64,000 bases of DNA from Amyloporia xantha (GCA_036971615.1 JAYKKR010000002.1:3286001-3350000), one strand, 5' to 3'. Positions 20,302 to 31,162 are shown, counted from the stretch's first letter. The notes: generated from the letters alone by a model not told the origin. Program-made: numbers and translations.

Positions 20302-21671
20302 ATGGCTGCCGTACGCCTTCGACATCCCAAAGGTGTAACGACGCTACAGGCTGATCTGGAGAATTCGACCGTTCTCGACCTGCAGCAGCAGATATTCTCT
20401 GCGACAGAGATACCTCCGTCCCAGCAGGAACGTTAGTCGCCGTCATGGCATGCATATAATCTCGGATGATATCAACTATTTTCCCCCATCACTGTGCATA
20501 GTAAAAGCAGGGTACCCGCCACAGCCTCTCACTCTCATCCCAGAGCTTCCCCTCGCGAGTCTTGGCCTCAGGCGGGGCGATCAGCTTATCCTCACGCAGA
20601 AAGCGTCCGCTTCCTCTACATCCTCAGCCTTTAAACCAAACCCCCCGCCGTCAACCTCGCTGGGCAGCCCAGCGTCAGCTATGACCGGCATGACAGCTTC
20701 GCAGGTGACAAATTGGGACAGTCCCGCACCTAGCATTGGGGACGGTGGGAACTCGAACGGACCAGATTCTGTTCCCATGGAGGGCGGGTATCTCGTACAC
20801 CGTGTGAGTACCTGCTTGATGAGCGATGCTTGGTGTGAATAACGGATTAAGGTATGCATGGGCACAGATTGTCCCAGATGACAATTCATGTCTATTTTCC
20901 TCTGTCGCACTGGTATTCGAGCAAGATATCAGCAAGGCGCCCAAGATACGACAGAGTGTGTGATATTGAGCGTTTGAACGATTTATCAGTCGCTGAAGGC
21001 TTGTTTCGTGCGAGCAGTCGTGGCGGATGCGATTCGCAATGATCCTGAGACGTGGTCTGACGCTATTCTTGGGTACGTCTCGCTGTATCTCAATTTGATT
21101 CGCTCATCATGACATGTTTGTTGTTGCAGACGTCCGCGAGAAGAGTATATCTCCACTATCCTCAAGCCGACATCCTGGGGTGGGGCCATCGAGCTCACCA
21201 TTCTCGCATCATACTACTCGACCGAGATTGCGTCTGTCGATGTTGAGACCGGGCGCATTGAACACTTCACACCTCCACCCTCCAGGAATTCGGGCAACCG
21301 CTGTGTGCTAATATACTCGGGCATCCACTACGATGCGGCGAGCCTCGCGCCCATGCCCGATGTCCCACCAGACTTCCACCAGACGATCGTACCCGTGACA
21401 AGCGAGGGTGATGGCGACCCTCTCCTAGTGGCGGCGAAGAAGCTGGCAGATATTTTGCGGGGAAAGAGGGCCTACACAAACACCGCGACGTTTGATTTGA
21501 GATGTCAGGTGTGTGACACTGCGCGTGAGCGTTTTCGCAGAGATAACAGACCCCGCGTGGGCGCTGCCTCTGTTGTACGCGCCATAGATATGCAAGAAGG
21601 GCCTGAAAGGCGAGAAGGAGGCCAGGTCACACGCGTCGGAGACGGGTCATGTCGAGTTTGGAGAGTATTAA
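20302..21671 (+). CDS. OTU1: OTU1/YOD1-type ubiquitin thioesterase
   Basis: OTU1 is a Cdc48/p97-associated deubiquitinase. The N-terminal UBX-like domain reads VRLRHPKGVTTLQADLE and KAGYPPQPLTLIPELPLASLGLRRGDQLIL. A Ser/Pro-rich linker follows. The OTU catalytic domain has RIVPDDNSCLFSSVALVF with the catalytic Asp and Cys, then REEYISTILKPTSWGGAIELTILASYY. The catalytic His sits in IYSGIHYDAASLAP. A C-terminal C2H2 zinc finger is completed by the last exon: CQICKKGLKGEKEARSHA...TGHVEFGEY, stop at 21671. The last intron runs from about 21510 to 21585. Domain order and length match the yeast and human enzymes, and it looks intact. Confidence 0.93.
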
Positions 21672-22027
21672 CTGGTGGTTTGCGGCGTGCTTCTTGGGGG
21701 ACAGTCATGGGCGGAGCCTCTGTATCAGTAACTTCTGTATCCTTGATCCCGATTGTTGTACCGAATGTCTCTGCTATGAAACAATGTCTGCTTGCAGCTC
21801 GCAAAGCGATGCTCTCTGCTTCTCCACTCATCAGTCACTTTAGACTCGATCAATTCCTCGATCGCTTAGCATCAGACACGTATACGCGCCGTCGACGCGT
21901 CTGTGGCGCGGGAATCGGCCGCATGCTGTGGTTCGTCCGACTGCCAACCACTGCCACCCGCAGACTGTCCCGCCTGAAACCCACACTACCACACATCCAG
22001 CCATCTTTGATACCATACGCGCCTGTC
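21672..22027. other. Intergenic between OTU1 and AP endonuclease
   Basis: About 355 bases without a recognisable gene. It is CA/CCA-rich near 21940-22020, just before the next start codon. Confidence 0.45.
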
Positions 22028-23798
22028 ATGCCTCCCAAACGCGCCGCCTCAGGCTCCGCACGCAGCGCCGCCAAGGCGAAGCCCAAGACGCCGCGGTCTG
22101 TGTCGTCAGAGGACGAGACGGACCCGGAGTCCGCGTCCGGCGCTGAGTCGCCGCCTCCTCGTGCGGCGAAGAGAGCGAAGGTAGAGAAGAAAGCGAGCGC
22201 GAAGGCGCCAAAGAAGACGGGCGGTAAAAAGGCGGCGGGGGCAGACGGCGCGTCTGGGTCTGCCGACGCGAACGAACCTGGCACCGCGCCAAATGGGCAG
22301 CCGACGAACAAGGTGATCCCAGTGCATGTTGCGTTCCCCCCGCGGGCGCCGGGTGTGGTCAGGATCGCGACATGGAACATATGCGGGCTGGCTGCCGCAC
22401 AAAAAAAGGTACGTATTCATGTCACAGCCTGGTGCTTATAGCATGTGTGCGCTGGCCGCATGAGGTCGGACGGCTCCTGACGATGAACTCACACAGGGGT
22501 TCAAATACTACGTAGAGGCCGAGGACCCTGATATCCTAGTGCTCACAGAGACGAAGGTGCGTGTCGCCGAATCCGGCACGTCGCCGTTGAACGTGCGCGC
22601 TGATGGTGCAGGTCATCTGCGCTCGTTGAGGTGAACAACGAGCCCGTAGATCCCGCGCTCACGAGCCGTTTCCCGCATCGCTATTGGGCGATCTCGGACA
22701 AAAAGACGTACTGTGCGTAATGTGCTTCCTGCTCCGGCTGCTCGTGCATCTCATTCTTGGCGCCACTATAACGTCTCGTGCATCGATGCACGCGAACGGC
22801 GTGTGCAGCGGGCACTGCGGTTCTTTCGAAAATCAAACCGCTCTCTGTGTCGACCACCCTCCCCGGGCACCCGGACCCCAGTTCCGTCAAAGGACGGATC
22901 CTCACGCTCGAGTTTGAGCGTTGCTACCTTATCGGAACGTACGTTGTCAATGCTGGACAGGGCTTGAAGGCGAGTCCCATATACACTCTGTGCGTCACTT
23001 TGCTCATCGCGCGGTCATCTTATCCGTGGTGTGTCTCCCGCGCACACACTGTTATGTTCACATCTCCGCCCATCTCTGCTGCGCCATTGCAGACGCTAGA
23101 AGCGAAGAAAGAGTGGAACGCGCACTTCACGTCATACATCCGCGAGCTGGACGGGCGGAAGCCGGTCATTTGGGCCGGAGACCTGAACGTCGCCCCTACG
23201 GCACTGGGTAAGTCCCGTGCTGGTATCTGCGAACTTGTCATCCCGTCCTCATGCTGGATGCTTTTGTCTCTGGCTTCGATTCTCGCGCTCCTCCGTCCGG
23301 CCTAACTTATCTCAACGGCCTTCGATTCAACTATTAATTCATGCGTGGCGTAATGAATAGACTTGGCGAATCCGAAGCCCAACTGGAACAAGACTCCCGG
23401 CTACACAGAGGCGGAGACGGGCGCGTTTGCCCGGATCCTTGACCCGTCGGCGGCCGCCTCAGACCAATCCGAGGAGACGGAGGATAAAGACGGCGCACCA
23501 ATAGGCAAATTCGTCGACGTGTGGAGGAAGCTACATCCTGAAGACAAACACTACACGTACTTTTCGTACCGGTTTAATTGCAGGACGAAGGGCATTGGAT
23601 GGCGATTGGATATGTGTACGTGGATTATTGTTGTTCTTGCGACCGAGCTCGGATCTGACCGAAGCGATGTGTTGCTGAATTGCAGTTGTCGTGAGCGAGC
23701 GGCTTGAGGAACGTGTGAAGATGTGCGAGATTAGGAGTGAGATATACGGAGCGTCCGACCACTGTCCGGTGACGTTGGAACTGGAGGGTGAGCTATAG
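22028..23798 (+). CDS. ExoIII-family AP endonuclease (APE1/Apn2-like)
   Basis: This family incises DNA 5' of abasic sites in base-excision repair. The first exon (22028-22408) encodes a basic, Lys/Ala/Pro-rich nuclear-type N-terminus (MPPKRAASGS, RAAKRAKVEKKASAK), then VRIATWNICGLAAAQKK. Catalytic motifs follow: DPDILVLTETK (metal-binding Glu), YWAISDKKTYSGTAVLSK, LEFERCYLIGTYVVNAGQGLK, PVIWAGDLNVAPTAL (GDLNVA) and the terminal GASDHCPVTLELEGEL (SDH). Between them are PNWNKTPGYTEAETGAFARI and GIGWRLDMFVVSERL. All active-site residues are present. At least six introns are needed, and the one after GQGLK (donor AAG|GCGAGT at 22970) appears to be a GC-AG intron. Length and the absence of a Zf-GRF tail fit APE1 better than Apn2. 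Confidence 0.93.
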
Positions 23799-24879
23799 GA
23801 TACTGTACTCGACCTCGGAGTGGCGTGCTCCTGTACATGCGGCTTAACCTCGGTGGATGAAGGGTCTGTTTTGTGCCAGATCGGTGCTCGAGGACCCGTG
23901 AGTTTACATGACGGAGGTTCGGAAGTTCGGATGACCGGGGAGGCTGATGTTTGGAGGGGGTGAGAAGGATCTAAGAGAGGCAGCGCGAGAAGGTGAGTGA
24001 ATGACGGCAGAGACCGATGCGCAGTAGATGGCGTGCGGTGTGTTTGGCAACGAGGGTATCGTGTCCATTGCGGAGGGAATGATAAGGTAGCCGCTGTGGA
24101 GTGTTCGTGCTGCAACCGGGTGCTGGAAGCGATCGTTGCAACTGCTACGGCCTTCGCGCAGACTCCACCGCTCCACCACGGAGCCAAGACTGACCAAGAT
24201 GCTCGCGTCAGACGCTCGTCACCGTCCGCCCGCACTGCTTGCCCGTCGTCGGGCGTCGAGTCCGTCGAGCGACTCGCAACAGGTGCCGAGAACGTTCTGT
24301 CAGCTGGCGTGGTTGACTCACTTCATCGGCCGACGCTGGTCCCAGCGGCGTGCGGTGCTCCCAATGATCGCGCGCGCGTCAATGTTCGGGATGGTAGACT
24401 AGTCGTCGTAGCGAAGTGCTTCTACCGCATCGAAGGCAGTCATTTATGACCAGCGTTGTCCCGCCCATCATCACCACTTTCGCGTGAAGAGCCATCTGGG
24501 GTACCGGCGGGAAATCATTCTCGAATAGAAATAGAAAACGGGGAGGAGATGCTGCCCGCAAGCGCCCAAGGCAGTTCTTGCCAGACTTTTCCCACGGACC
24601 AGACCTGGCAGATCTGAAAAGCCTGCGACGGTTCTCGTTCAGTCCTTCCTCGTCCTGCGCCCATCCAAGCTGCGGAGCAAGTCTTCGCCCATTTCTTTCT
24701 CTGGTCGTCGTCGGTCCTTCTCCCCCTCTTCCCCCTTTTCCTTTCCCTCCGTCCTCGTTCCTCTCGTCGCGCTACATTCCCCGTAATCATCCCCATGTCT
24801 CAGCATCCAGACTACGACGATTCGCAGCGCCATACTCTCCAGCTCAATCTTAATCTGAAGGAGGTCGACGCATTAGAGA
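23799..24879. other. Intergenic before the nucleotide-sugar transporter
   Basis: About 1.1 kb without a gene I can support. A 234-codon minus-strand frame overlaps the 3' end of the AP endonuclease but is low-complexity. A pyrimidine-rich tract lies at 24716-24767 just upstream of the transporter. Confidence 0.5.
24716..24767 (+). promoter_or_regulatory. CT-rich tract, probable core-promoter element
   Basis: This is an almost pure pyrimidine run with CCCCCTCTTCCCCCTTTTCC in the middle. Such CT tracts commonly precede transcription starts in filamentous fungi. It lies 30-80 bases before the first ATG (24795) of the transporter transcript. Confidence 0.45.
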
Positions 24880-26702
24880 ATGAGGAACTCGGAATCCCCA
24901 CAGACGGAACAGAATGCGCCTCCCTCCATATGTGGCATGCCGCTCAAATACGTCTCGTGAGTTCATACTTGCTTAGCACGCGACCATACTACGCCAATCC
25001 CCTTACCATCTCTGGACGCTCTTCTTCCTCTCTGTATTGGTTATTCTCCCCATGAAGAAACTAATATCGCCTACTGTTACCCTGCAGACTAGTGACTCTG
25101 GCAGTCCAAAATGCCCTACTGACGCTCATAATGCACTACTCGCGTGTATCCGCAGCCCCATCAGAAACGTATTCCGCCGCTGCCGCCGTGCTCATGACAG
25201 AGCTCCTCAAGGGCTTCATTTCCCTCGTCGTCGCCTTCACACGCCTTGACTGTTCCAGCCTTCCCAGCCAATCACTCTGGAACCCACATGCGCTACTCTA
25301 TCGCTTCCGACGGCTCGGCAAAGAAGTCTTCAGGCCCGACTGCTGGAAATTGTCCATTCCCGCTATTCTATATGTCATACAAAATAATCTCCAGTTCGTC
25401 GCAGTGTCCAACCTCGATGCTGCCACATTCCAGGTCAGCTACCAGATGAAGATCCTCACCACGGCAGCCTTCTCTGTGGTCCTTCTCCGCCGAAGGCTCA
25501 GTCCGACCAAATGGCTAGCGTTGCTCTTCCTGGCCATTGGCGTCGGTATTGTTCAAATACAGACCGGCTCTTCCTCGTCGTCAAAGGATATGTCACATGA
25601 GATGAACGCCTTCAAGGGCTTCATGGCCGTCGTCGCCGCGTGCTTTACCTCCGGGCTCGCAGGCGTCTACTTCGAGATGGTGCTCAAGAATTCGCCGGCG
25701 GATCTTTGGGTACGCAATGTGCAGCTCTCCCTCTTCTCCCTCCTCCCGGCCGTTCTCCCCATCATGTTCTCGAGGTCTACCCCCAGCACGCCTGCTGCCG
25801 GAGTTGTGAGCTTGCAGCTGTTCGCGAACTTTGGCGTCTGGGCGTGGGCGACGGTGTGTGTGCAAGTGCTGGGTGGTCTTCTCACGGCGCTCGTGATCAA
25901 GTACGCGGACAACATCCTGAAGGGCTTCGCGACTTCCCTCAGTATTGTCATTTCCTTCCTCGCTTCCGTCGCCCTCTTCAGCTTCCAGATGACCCTAACA
26001 TTCATCCTCGGATCAACTGTCGTTCTCGTCGCAACGTGGATGTACAACCAGCCCGATTCATCTGGGTTTGAAGGGAACGGTTGCAAGTCTTGGAGTTGGC
26101 GTTGGCGCAGATCATCACAGCCCCCGCGCTCATCTTCGGCGCTCGAGCTCGCGGGCGCGACATTGTCAAGGCGCGCGTCGACGTCGTCGCTGTCGTCGCT
26201 CGCGTCGCTATCCTCCATGGCAGGACAGGGCACCAAGTCCTACCCAGGCTCACCTGTCGAACGCGATGCTCCGACGCTCAGCCAGCTTCTGGAGAAGAAC
26301 TTGCTGAAGAAGAAGCAGGATGACCCATCACGACTCGCCGAGGCCTTATCCGCATTCCCTCCTATTCGTGCTGCTGCACGCTTCTTCGCACGCCCATCAG
26401 CTTCGTACGCGCATTCTCATCTACCCGTGGCGAACTCGGGTCCTGCCCTTGTGTTCGGGGCGTCGGAAAACCCATATGCGTTCCCGTCGATCTCAAATGC
26501 GCATGTACCAGCATACCAGCCACAGCCGATACTTGCGTCGTCCCTGACTTCCTCGACGTCGTACCCGCCACCGCTGTCATCACGGCCGCCCAGCGCGCTG
26601 TCGTCACATGTATACCCCGCCTCCCGGCCAACGAGCGCGATGGGCCACGCCGTTTCCCTGTCAGCTCCGGCAGACTTTGTTCCGTCACATCATACCCCAT
26701 GA
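24880..26702 (+). CDS. Nucleotide-sugar transporter (UDP-GlcNAc/UDP-Gal type, SLC35A)
   Basis: This is a Golgi or ER membrane antiporter supplying nucleotide sugars for glycosylation. Exon 1 (24880-24956) ends ICGMPLKYVS and exon 2 (25088-26702) continues LVTLAVQNALLTLIMHYSRV. The splice is fixed by this conserved sequence. Signature segments are TYSAAAAVLMTELLKGFISL, SIPAILYVIQNNLQFVAVSNL, ATFQVSYQMKILTTA and LAGVYFEMVLKNSPADLWV (then RNVQLSLFS), plus YADNILKGFATSLSIVIS. About ten membrane spans are visible. After TWMYNQPD there is an unusually long tail of about 200 residues, rich in Ser and Pro, with no clear domain. An earlier out-of-frame ATG at 24795 could be an upstream ORF or an alternative N-terminal exon. 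Substrate is inferred from the family only. Confidence 0.88.
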
Positions 26703-27376
26703 CACTGCCCTTGCGTACGTACCTCAGACAATTTTATTCTCTAGCCTTATTCGTAGTATGCCCGAGCAATATGTTGGCCGCGCCCCTATCTGCAGCTAGA
26801 AGGATTTTCGCCGTGTCCGAGGTTCTCAGTCGCACGGTGAACACTAGGGACTGTATTATTATTACTTACGTTCGTTGCTGTGGACTTGCAAGCACTCCTC
26901 GCACGCACATTTTATCCACCCACGTACCTACTATCCCCACCTACGCTACTTCTTAAAGGACGATCTTGTAGAAATTGTTGCACGCATTCTGTATGAACTG
27001 GGATTTCGACTTTCACGTCCCAGTTCGTAATGTCTTTGGATTTCTATTGTACATATGCTTTTACGGATCTCTTCAATACGCAGTGCAGGCCAGTTCAAAA
27101 CACTGAAGTGATGAAGTCTGATTAATGACGTTCTCGGCTGCCATAACGAAATGAATGTGCGAGTTCGTTTAGACGCCCAGTCACCGACGCATGTTATTGC
27201 CCTACCTAATTGGGAAGAAGACAGTAGGTCGACGCATTTTGTCCAGTTCCACATTGTCCAAATCCAGCTCTTACAAGCCCTCATCGGAAGTGCCCCTCTC
27301 ATTCTGACCAGTCTCCAGCCATCTTTGTTCAACTGGGGAAGACTTTCACATTTTGTCGCCCCCTATCCGTACCAAT
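26703..27376. other. Intergenic between transporter and coiled-coil gene
   Basis: About 670 bases. Only short frames on both strands; no gene, tRNA or repeat that I can support. Confidence 0.5.
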
Positions 27377-29551
27377 ATGTCGAATCGGCGGTGCTTCGTG
27401 CGTCTCCCCCATCTCCTCGAATGGCATCCGTGCAGTCTCACTGTCTTTTGTCTTTTGCAGTGGTTTGAGAACAACGGCACTCCCCGCGTCACGGCGAGCG
27501 GCCGGGTGGGCTGCCCGCGCGGGTCGGCGGCGTGCAGCTTCGTGCATCCTGACGAGCCGGCGTGGGCGAAGGCGATGTTGAGCCGTCCGCCGGATCGCTC
27601 TCGTCTGGCTGATCCTAGTGAGGCGGCCATGATTCGTCAATCGGCACGCCGCCCTCGCACACCACCGCCCAGGGGACGCACACCACCGCCTAGGGCGCGC
27701 ACACCTCCACCTAGAGGCCGTACCCCTCCGAAACCTCCTGCTCGACCCCACACACCACCTAGGCCTCGTGCTCGCTCACCACGACGCGAAACTACGCCCC
27801 CCAGGCCCCGTACCGCGTCGTCTCTCCCTCGTTCTCCGCCCTCTACAGCGCGAGCAATTGACCAAAGCAGCAGGCGGCCGCACGACGTCCCCGGCCATTC
27901 AGACCAAAACCGCCGCCGAGGCAGTTCTCTGAGTACATCGAACGGAAACAAAGCCGATAGTGCCACTGTCGCCTCGAGTGCAGTCAGAGATGCGCGCCAA
28001 GATCCCCGTCCCTCGTCGTCGCGTTTGCCCATGCGAGATGGCAGCGTGAACGGACCTGCTTCATCGGTGATATCTTCCATGCCACCCCCTCTCCCGCCTT
28101 CTCTCAAATCTGCATCGACGGTGAACGGCCATGAAGAAAATGCCGCGCGACCGAGTGGCTCGTCAGCGACTTCCCTTTCTTATGAGGAAAAGTGCACCAT
28201 GTGGGCCGACCGTATCAGGTATGGTGTTATCTTTCTCTTGTAAATACCCGGACTAACAATTCCCAAGGCTTCTCTACAGCGCTGTCGCGACGCACACAGA
28301 CTATGTCAAACTGCAGGGAGAACTGGACAGCAACCGACGTTTGTCGCGCTTATGGCGCTTCAGCGAAATGTCAGACGAGGACAAGTCTCGTCTGGAGACT
28401 CGATTGTCGGACCTCACAGCCCAATGCGACGCGAAGAAAGACGAGCTCGGTAAAGTCGTCGCACGGCTAATCGAAGCCGACTTTTGGCCGGCCGCACAGA
28501 TTGGTCCTCCGCCTTTGGTGGAGGGCCAGAAGGAGATGCAGACGGCTGTGGCAGATCTGCAAGGCAAAATCCAGGACTTGTACACACTCATGACCCAAGT
28601 ACGGGCTGAGCCCACCATTCCGCCTGATATCAAGCCGGCACCTGTCTTGAACATCCCTGCGGATCAGTCAGACGCGCCGCGTGCTGCGAAGCGGCGCCGG
28701 CTCTCCATAGACGACGTGACCCTGGTTGGCGCGGAGGACCAAAGGCAGCCCCAGGCTGCAGCCGATGAAAAGGATGTATTGCGAGAACGATTATTAGCAC
28801 TGGAACGACAGCTGTCGGATCTGCAAAACGATATGGTGCAACACGACAACGATCTCCTGCAGGAGGTCGAAGATATTCTGCAGACAAGGCTGGAGGATCT
28901 TCCAAATCCCATAAAGAATGATCCTCCTAGTCAACGCATCCCCACTGATGACGCCATTGCCCGAATCAACAAGGATCTTGAGACCACTGGCGGAGATATT
29001 GGAGAGCTAGCTACTGAAGTGGCTGCTCTCATCAAACATATGGATGCTAAAGATCAAGAATACAAGGAGCTTCGGCTTGAAAATGAGCAGTTGAAGCTGC
29101 GCATAGATGCTGTAAGTGGAATGTCATTTTTTGTAGGCTTGGAACACTGACAATATTGAAGTTGGAACAGCAGCACAAACTCGACATGACTGCTTTTGAA
29201 GCCAATAGGGTTGAAATGCAGGCCCTGAGCATGGCTGTTTCAACATTCATGTCACAAAATAATCAACCACATCCTCTTCCACAACTCCCATCATTTGAAG
29301 AAGTTGTTTCCCAAATTCATCCCATCCTTGTGCAATTACTTCACCAAGACTTACAACCACTTCTGCAAGACACCCATAACAATATTGGCAGTATGTTGCA
29401 GGAACACACTGTTACTGTGATTGCTGCCATAATGTCTAAATTAAACCCAACTGTGAAGACAGTTGAGGTTATTGCAAGATGGATGGAGCACATACGTAGA
29501 GGAGAGCCCATGAAGGATCATGTTGTTGTACCCTCAGACAAAGTAGTCTAA
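27377..29551 (+). CDS. Unrecognised protein: variant CCCH-like finger, RTPPPRG repeats, coiled coils
   Basis: I do not recognise a named family. Exon 1 (27377-27397, MSNRRCF) joins exon 2 at 27461. Together they give a Cys/His cluster (RRCF...GCPRGSAACSFVHPDEPAW) that resembles a CCCH zinc finger but with unusually long first spacing (C-x17-C-x5-C-x3-H). Next comes a strongly basic Pro-rich region with RTPPPRG repeats, reminiscent of SR-type RNA-associated proteins. Exon 3 (28280-29111) and exon 4 (29162-29551) encode long coiled coils (LETRLSDLTAQCDAKKDELG; RERLLALERQLSDLQNDMV; KELRLENEQLKLRIDALEQ) and a possible basic nuclear signal (APRAAKRRRLS). All junction phases agree, and the product is about 670 residues. 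An RNA-associated or nuclear scaffold role is a guess. Confidence 0.75.
27656..27733 (+). repeat. 21-nt coding tandem repeat (RTPPPRG)
   Basis: About three and a half copies of a 21-base unit encode RTPPPRG-RTPPPRA-RTPPPRG-RTPPKPP. The repeats are imperfect at the DNA level, so they are not very recent. Confidence 0.8.
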
Positions 29552-29763
29552 TTGAGCTGTATGGTATTGGTAGTTTCTTAATATTTTTCCTATCATTATT
29601 GATATTATTCCTTGTTGCTATCTCTATGTCATATATGTTTGAATCCACCAGCCACCTTATGCATAAACTAATGTAGTGAGAAAGTAAATCTTTAATCCAA
29701 AGTGAGACTTATTTCATGAATCAGAGTTGTCACTCCTTGTTTGAGAGCAGAAATCTAAAAAAG

Positions 29764-29851
29764 TGGACCCTCCGAGAATCGAACTCGGGACCCTTGCATA
29801 AACTCAGTTAACCACATAAGTACAAAGCTCTACCGATTGAGCTAAGGGTCC
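29764..29851 (-). tRNA. tRNA with intron, probably tRNA-Ile(UAU)
   Basis: On the minus strand the acceptor stem GGACCCT pairs perfectly with AGGGTCC, followed by discriminator A. The D arm is GCTC...GAGC with loop AATCGGTA (A box), and the T arm is CCGAG-TTCGATT-CTCGG (B box). The anticodon stem TTGTA pairs with TGCAA (one G-U pair). Its loop starts C-T-TAT-G and is then interrupted by about 15 nt before the closing A, the usual 37/38 intron position. This reads the anticodon as UAU, matching the intron-containing Ile(UAU) gene of yeast. The G at position 37 is unusual for a UAU anticodon, so the isotype is less sure than the tRNA itself. Confidence 0.9.
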
Positions 29852-29952
29852 ATCTGTCAGCAGGTGTCTTTGATTCCCTATAATTCGTCACTGCTCCTAC
29901 AGCTACTACATCGCCCAGATAGCTCGTTCCCGCTAGCTAGTAATCAACGTAT

Positions 29953-30887
29953 TTACACCCCCGGATCGACCACCTCCTCTCGAATTCCACCAGCAGATAA
30001 CTGTATGAATCTAGTCCCGACTCGTCTGCCTTGCTCTTCCGAATGAGTTACCCAAACCAGGGCCTTCAAGTTAGAGCCGGCCGCCTTGATTTCAGACTTC
30101 AAGTAGTTCTCCACACGTGCCGAAGTATCAGGGTCCAAGGCAGACGTTGGTTCTAAGTAGCGGTATGAGCACTCCAATTTGATTGTTGAGAGAGGGGACA
30201 TACCATCGAGCAGAAGAACCTCAGCACTTCTTATTCCCACTGCTATGGCGAGCGCGATTCTCTGCATTTCTCCACCGCTCAAGTTGCTCCAGTTCCTGTC
30301 CCATAACTCCTCATCGACCCCCCAGGATTCAGCAAGGTCTATCATGTCGTGAGACAACGCAGGAGTCTTGGTCTTCTCAGACGTAGACTTCTTGCTAAAT
30401 GAACCGAATGTCGATATGGCTGCCATGAAGTCGCGAGGGGTACCAGGAAGCAAGGAGGCTCGTTGAGGCACATATAGAACGCGGGTGCGGTAACTTGGTA
30501 TGCCTGCGAATTACTCAGATGTGCCTCTGTATGATAGCATCTCCGGTGAACAAACCGTATGATTTAGGCGATCTGAAATGAATATGAGATGAATTCCCAA
30601 AGGACAGGTATGCCCGAGACGCGAACGGACCTTCCTCTATACAGCACTTCTCCATCGTACAGAATGAGATGCGACAGACATTTCAGTAGAGTCGACTTGC
30701 TGATAATCGCAAGGTCATCGAAGAGGTGCTCATAGTTTACGATGATTGGCTCTCACCCCGATCCACTTTTCCCTTGAATTATAAGAATATCACCCTCCTT
30801 GACGGAGAAGTTCACATCTGAAAAGATAGGTTCGCCTTGAGGTCTAGTACATTGAAGCTCTTTTATCTCCAATACTGGCTCCGCCAT
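29953..30887 (-). CDS. FetA/STAR1-like ABC ATPase (single ATP-binding subunit)
   Basis: This is a small stand-alone ABC nucleotide-binding subunit of about 260 residues. It starts MAEPVLEIKELQCTRP at 30887. Walker A (GKSGSG|KSTLLKC) is assembled across an intron near 30710-30755. A Q-loop region (VLYVPQRASLLPGTPRDF), the signature LSGGEMQRIALAIA, Walker B plus D-loop (VLLLDE|PTSALDP, split by an intron near 30154-30205) and the H-loop (VWVTHSEEQ) are all present. The wording around VPQ..LLPGT and the short length resemble bacterial FetA/YbbL and plant STAR1, which pair with a FetB/STAR2 membrane protein. No such partner, and no membrane span, is encoded in this window. It lies between the tRNA and TOM40, both on the same strand. 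Confidence 0.8.
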
Positions 30888-31162
30888 TTCTTTGCGTGCT
30901 ATGAAGGGTATACGGTAGGCACACGGATGAAGTTGCGGCTATTTATGTATGGCTTCATCCGTAATTACTGCGGGAAACATTCTGTCAACAAACTCAACCT
31001 CAACGACGTCACCAGGCGACGTGCGCAGTTCTCACGTGTGAGGATACGTAGCGCACGGGCCTGAGCAGCTGCATCTCTCATGGGTGCATGACAGAGGAGA
31101 CATGGGATGATTGCGGACACAGCAAGTATAGCTCTAAACAATTCATGTACTACGCTATGATA

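Noticed and set aside
23531..24235. 234-codon minus-strand frame after the AP endonuclease
   Set aside because: It overlaps the true last exons of the AP endonuclease, has no domain, and its composition (Ser/Thr/Pro with repeats) looks like chance.
24716..24767. CT-rich run as a microsatellite or telomere-like repeat
   Set aside because: It has no regular unit; it fits the pyrimidine tracts common before fungal transcription starts.
27637..28107. Gly/Arg-rich minus-strand frame
   Set aside because: It is the mirror of the RTPPPRG repeat region of the plus-strand gene.
29764..29851. Reading the tRNA as Tyr(GUA) or Lys
   Set aside because: These put a non-U base at position 33 or leave too short an anticodon stem; only the UAU reading gives a five-pair stem and a seven-base loop.
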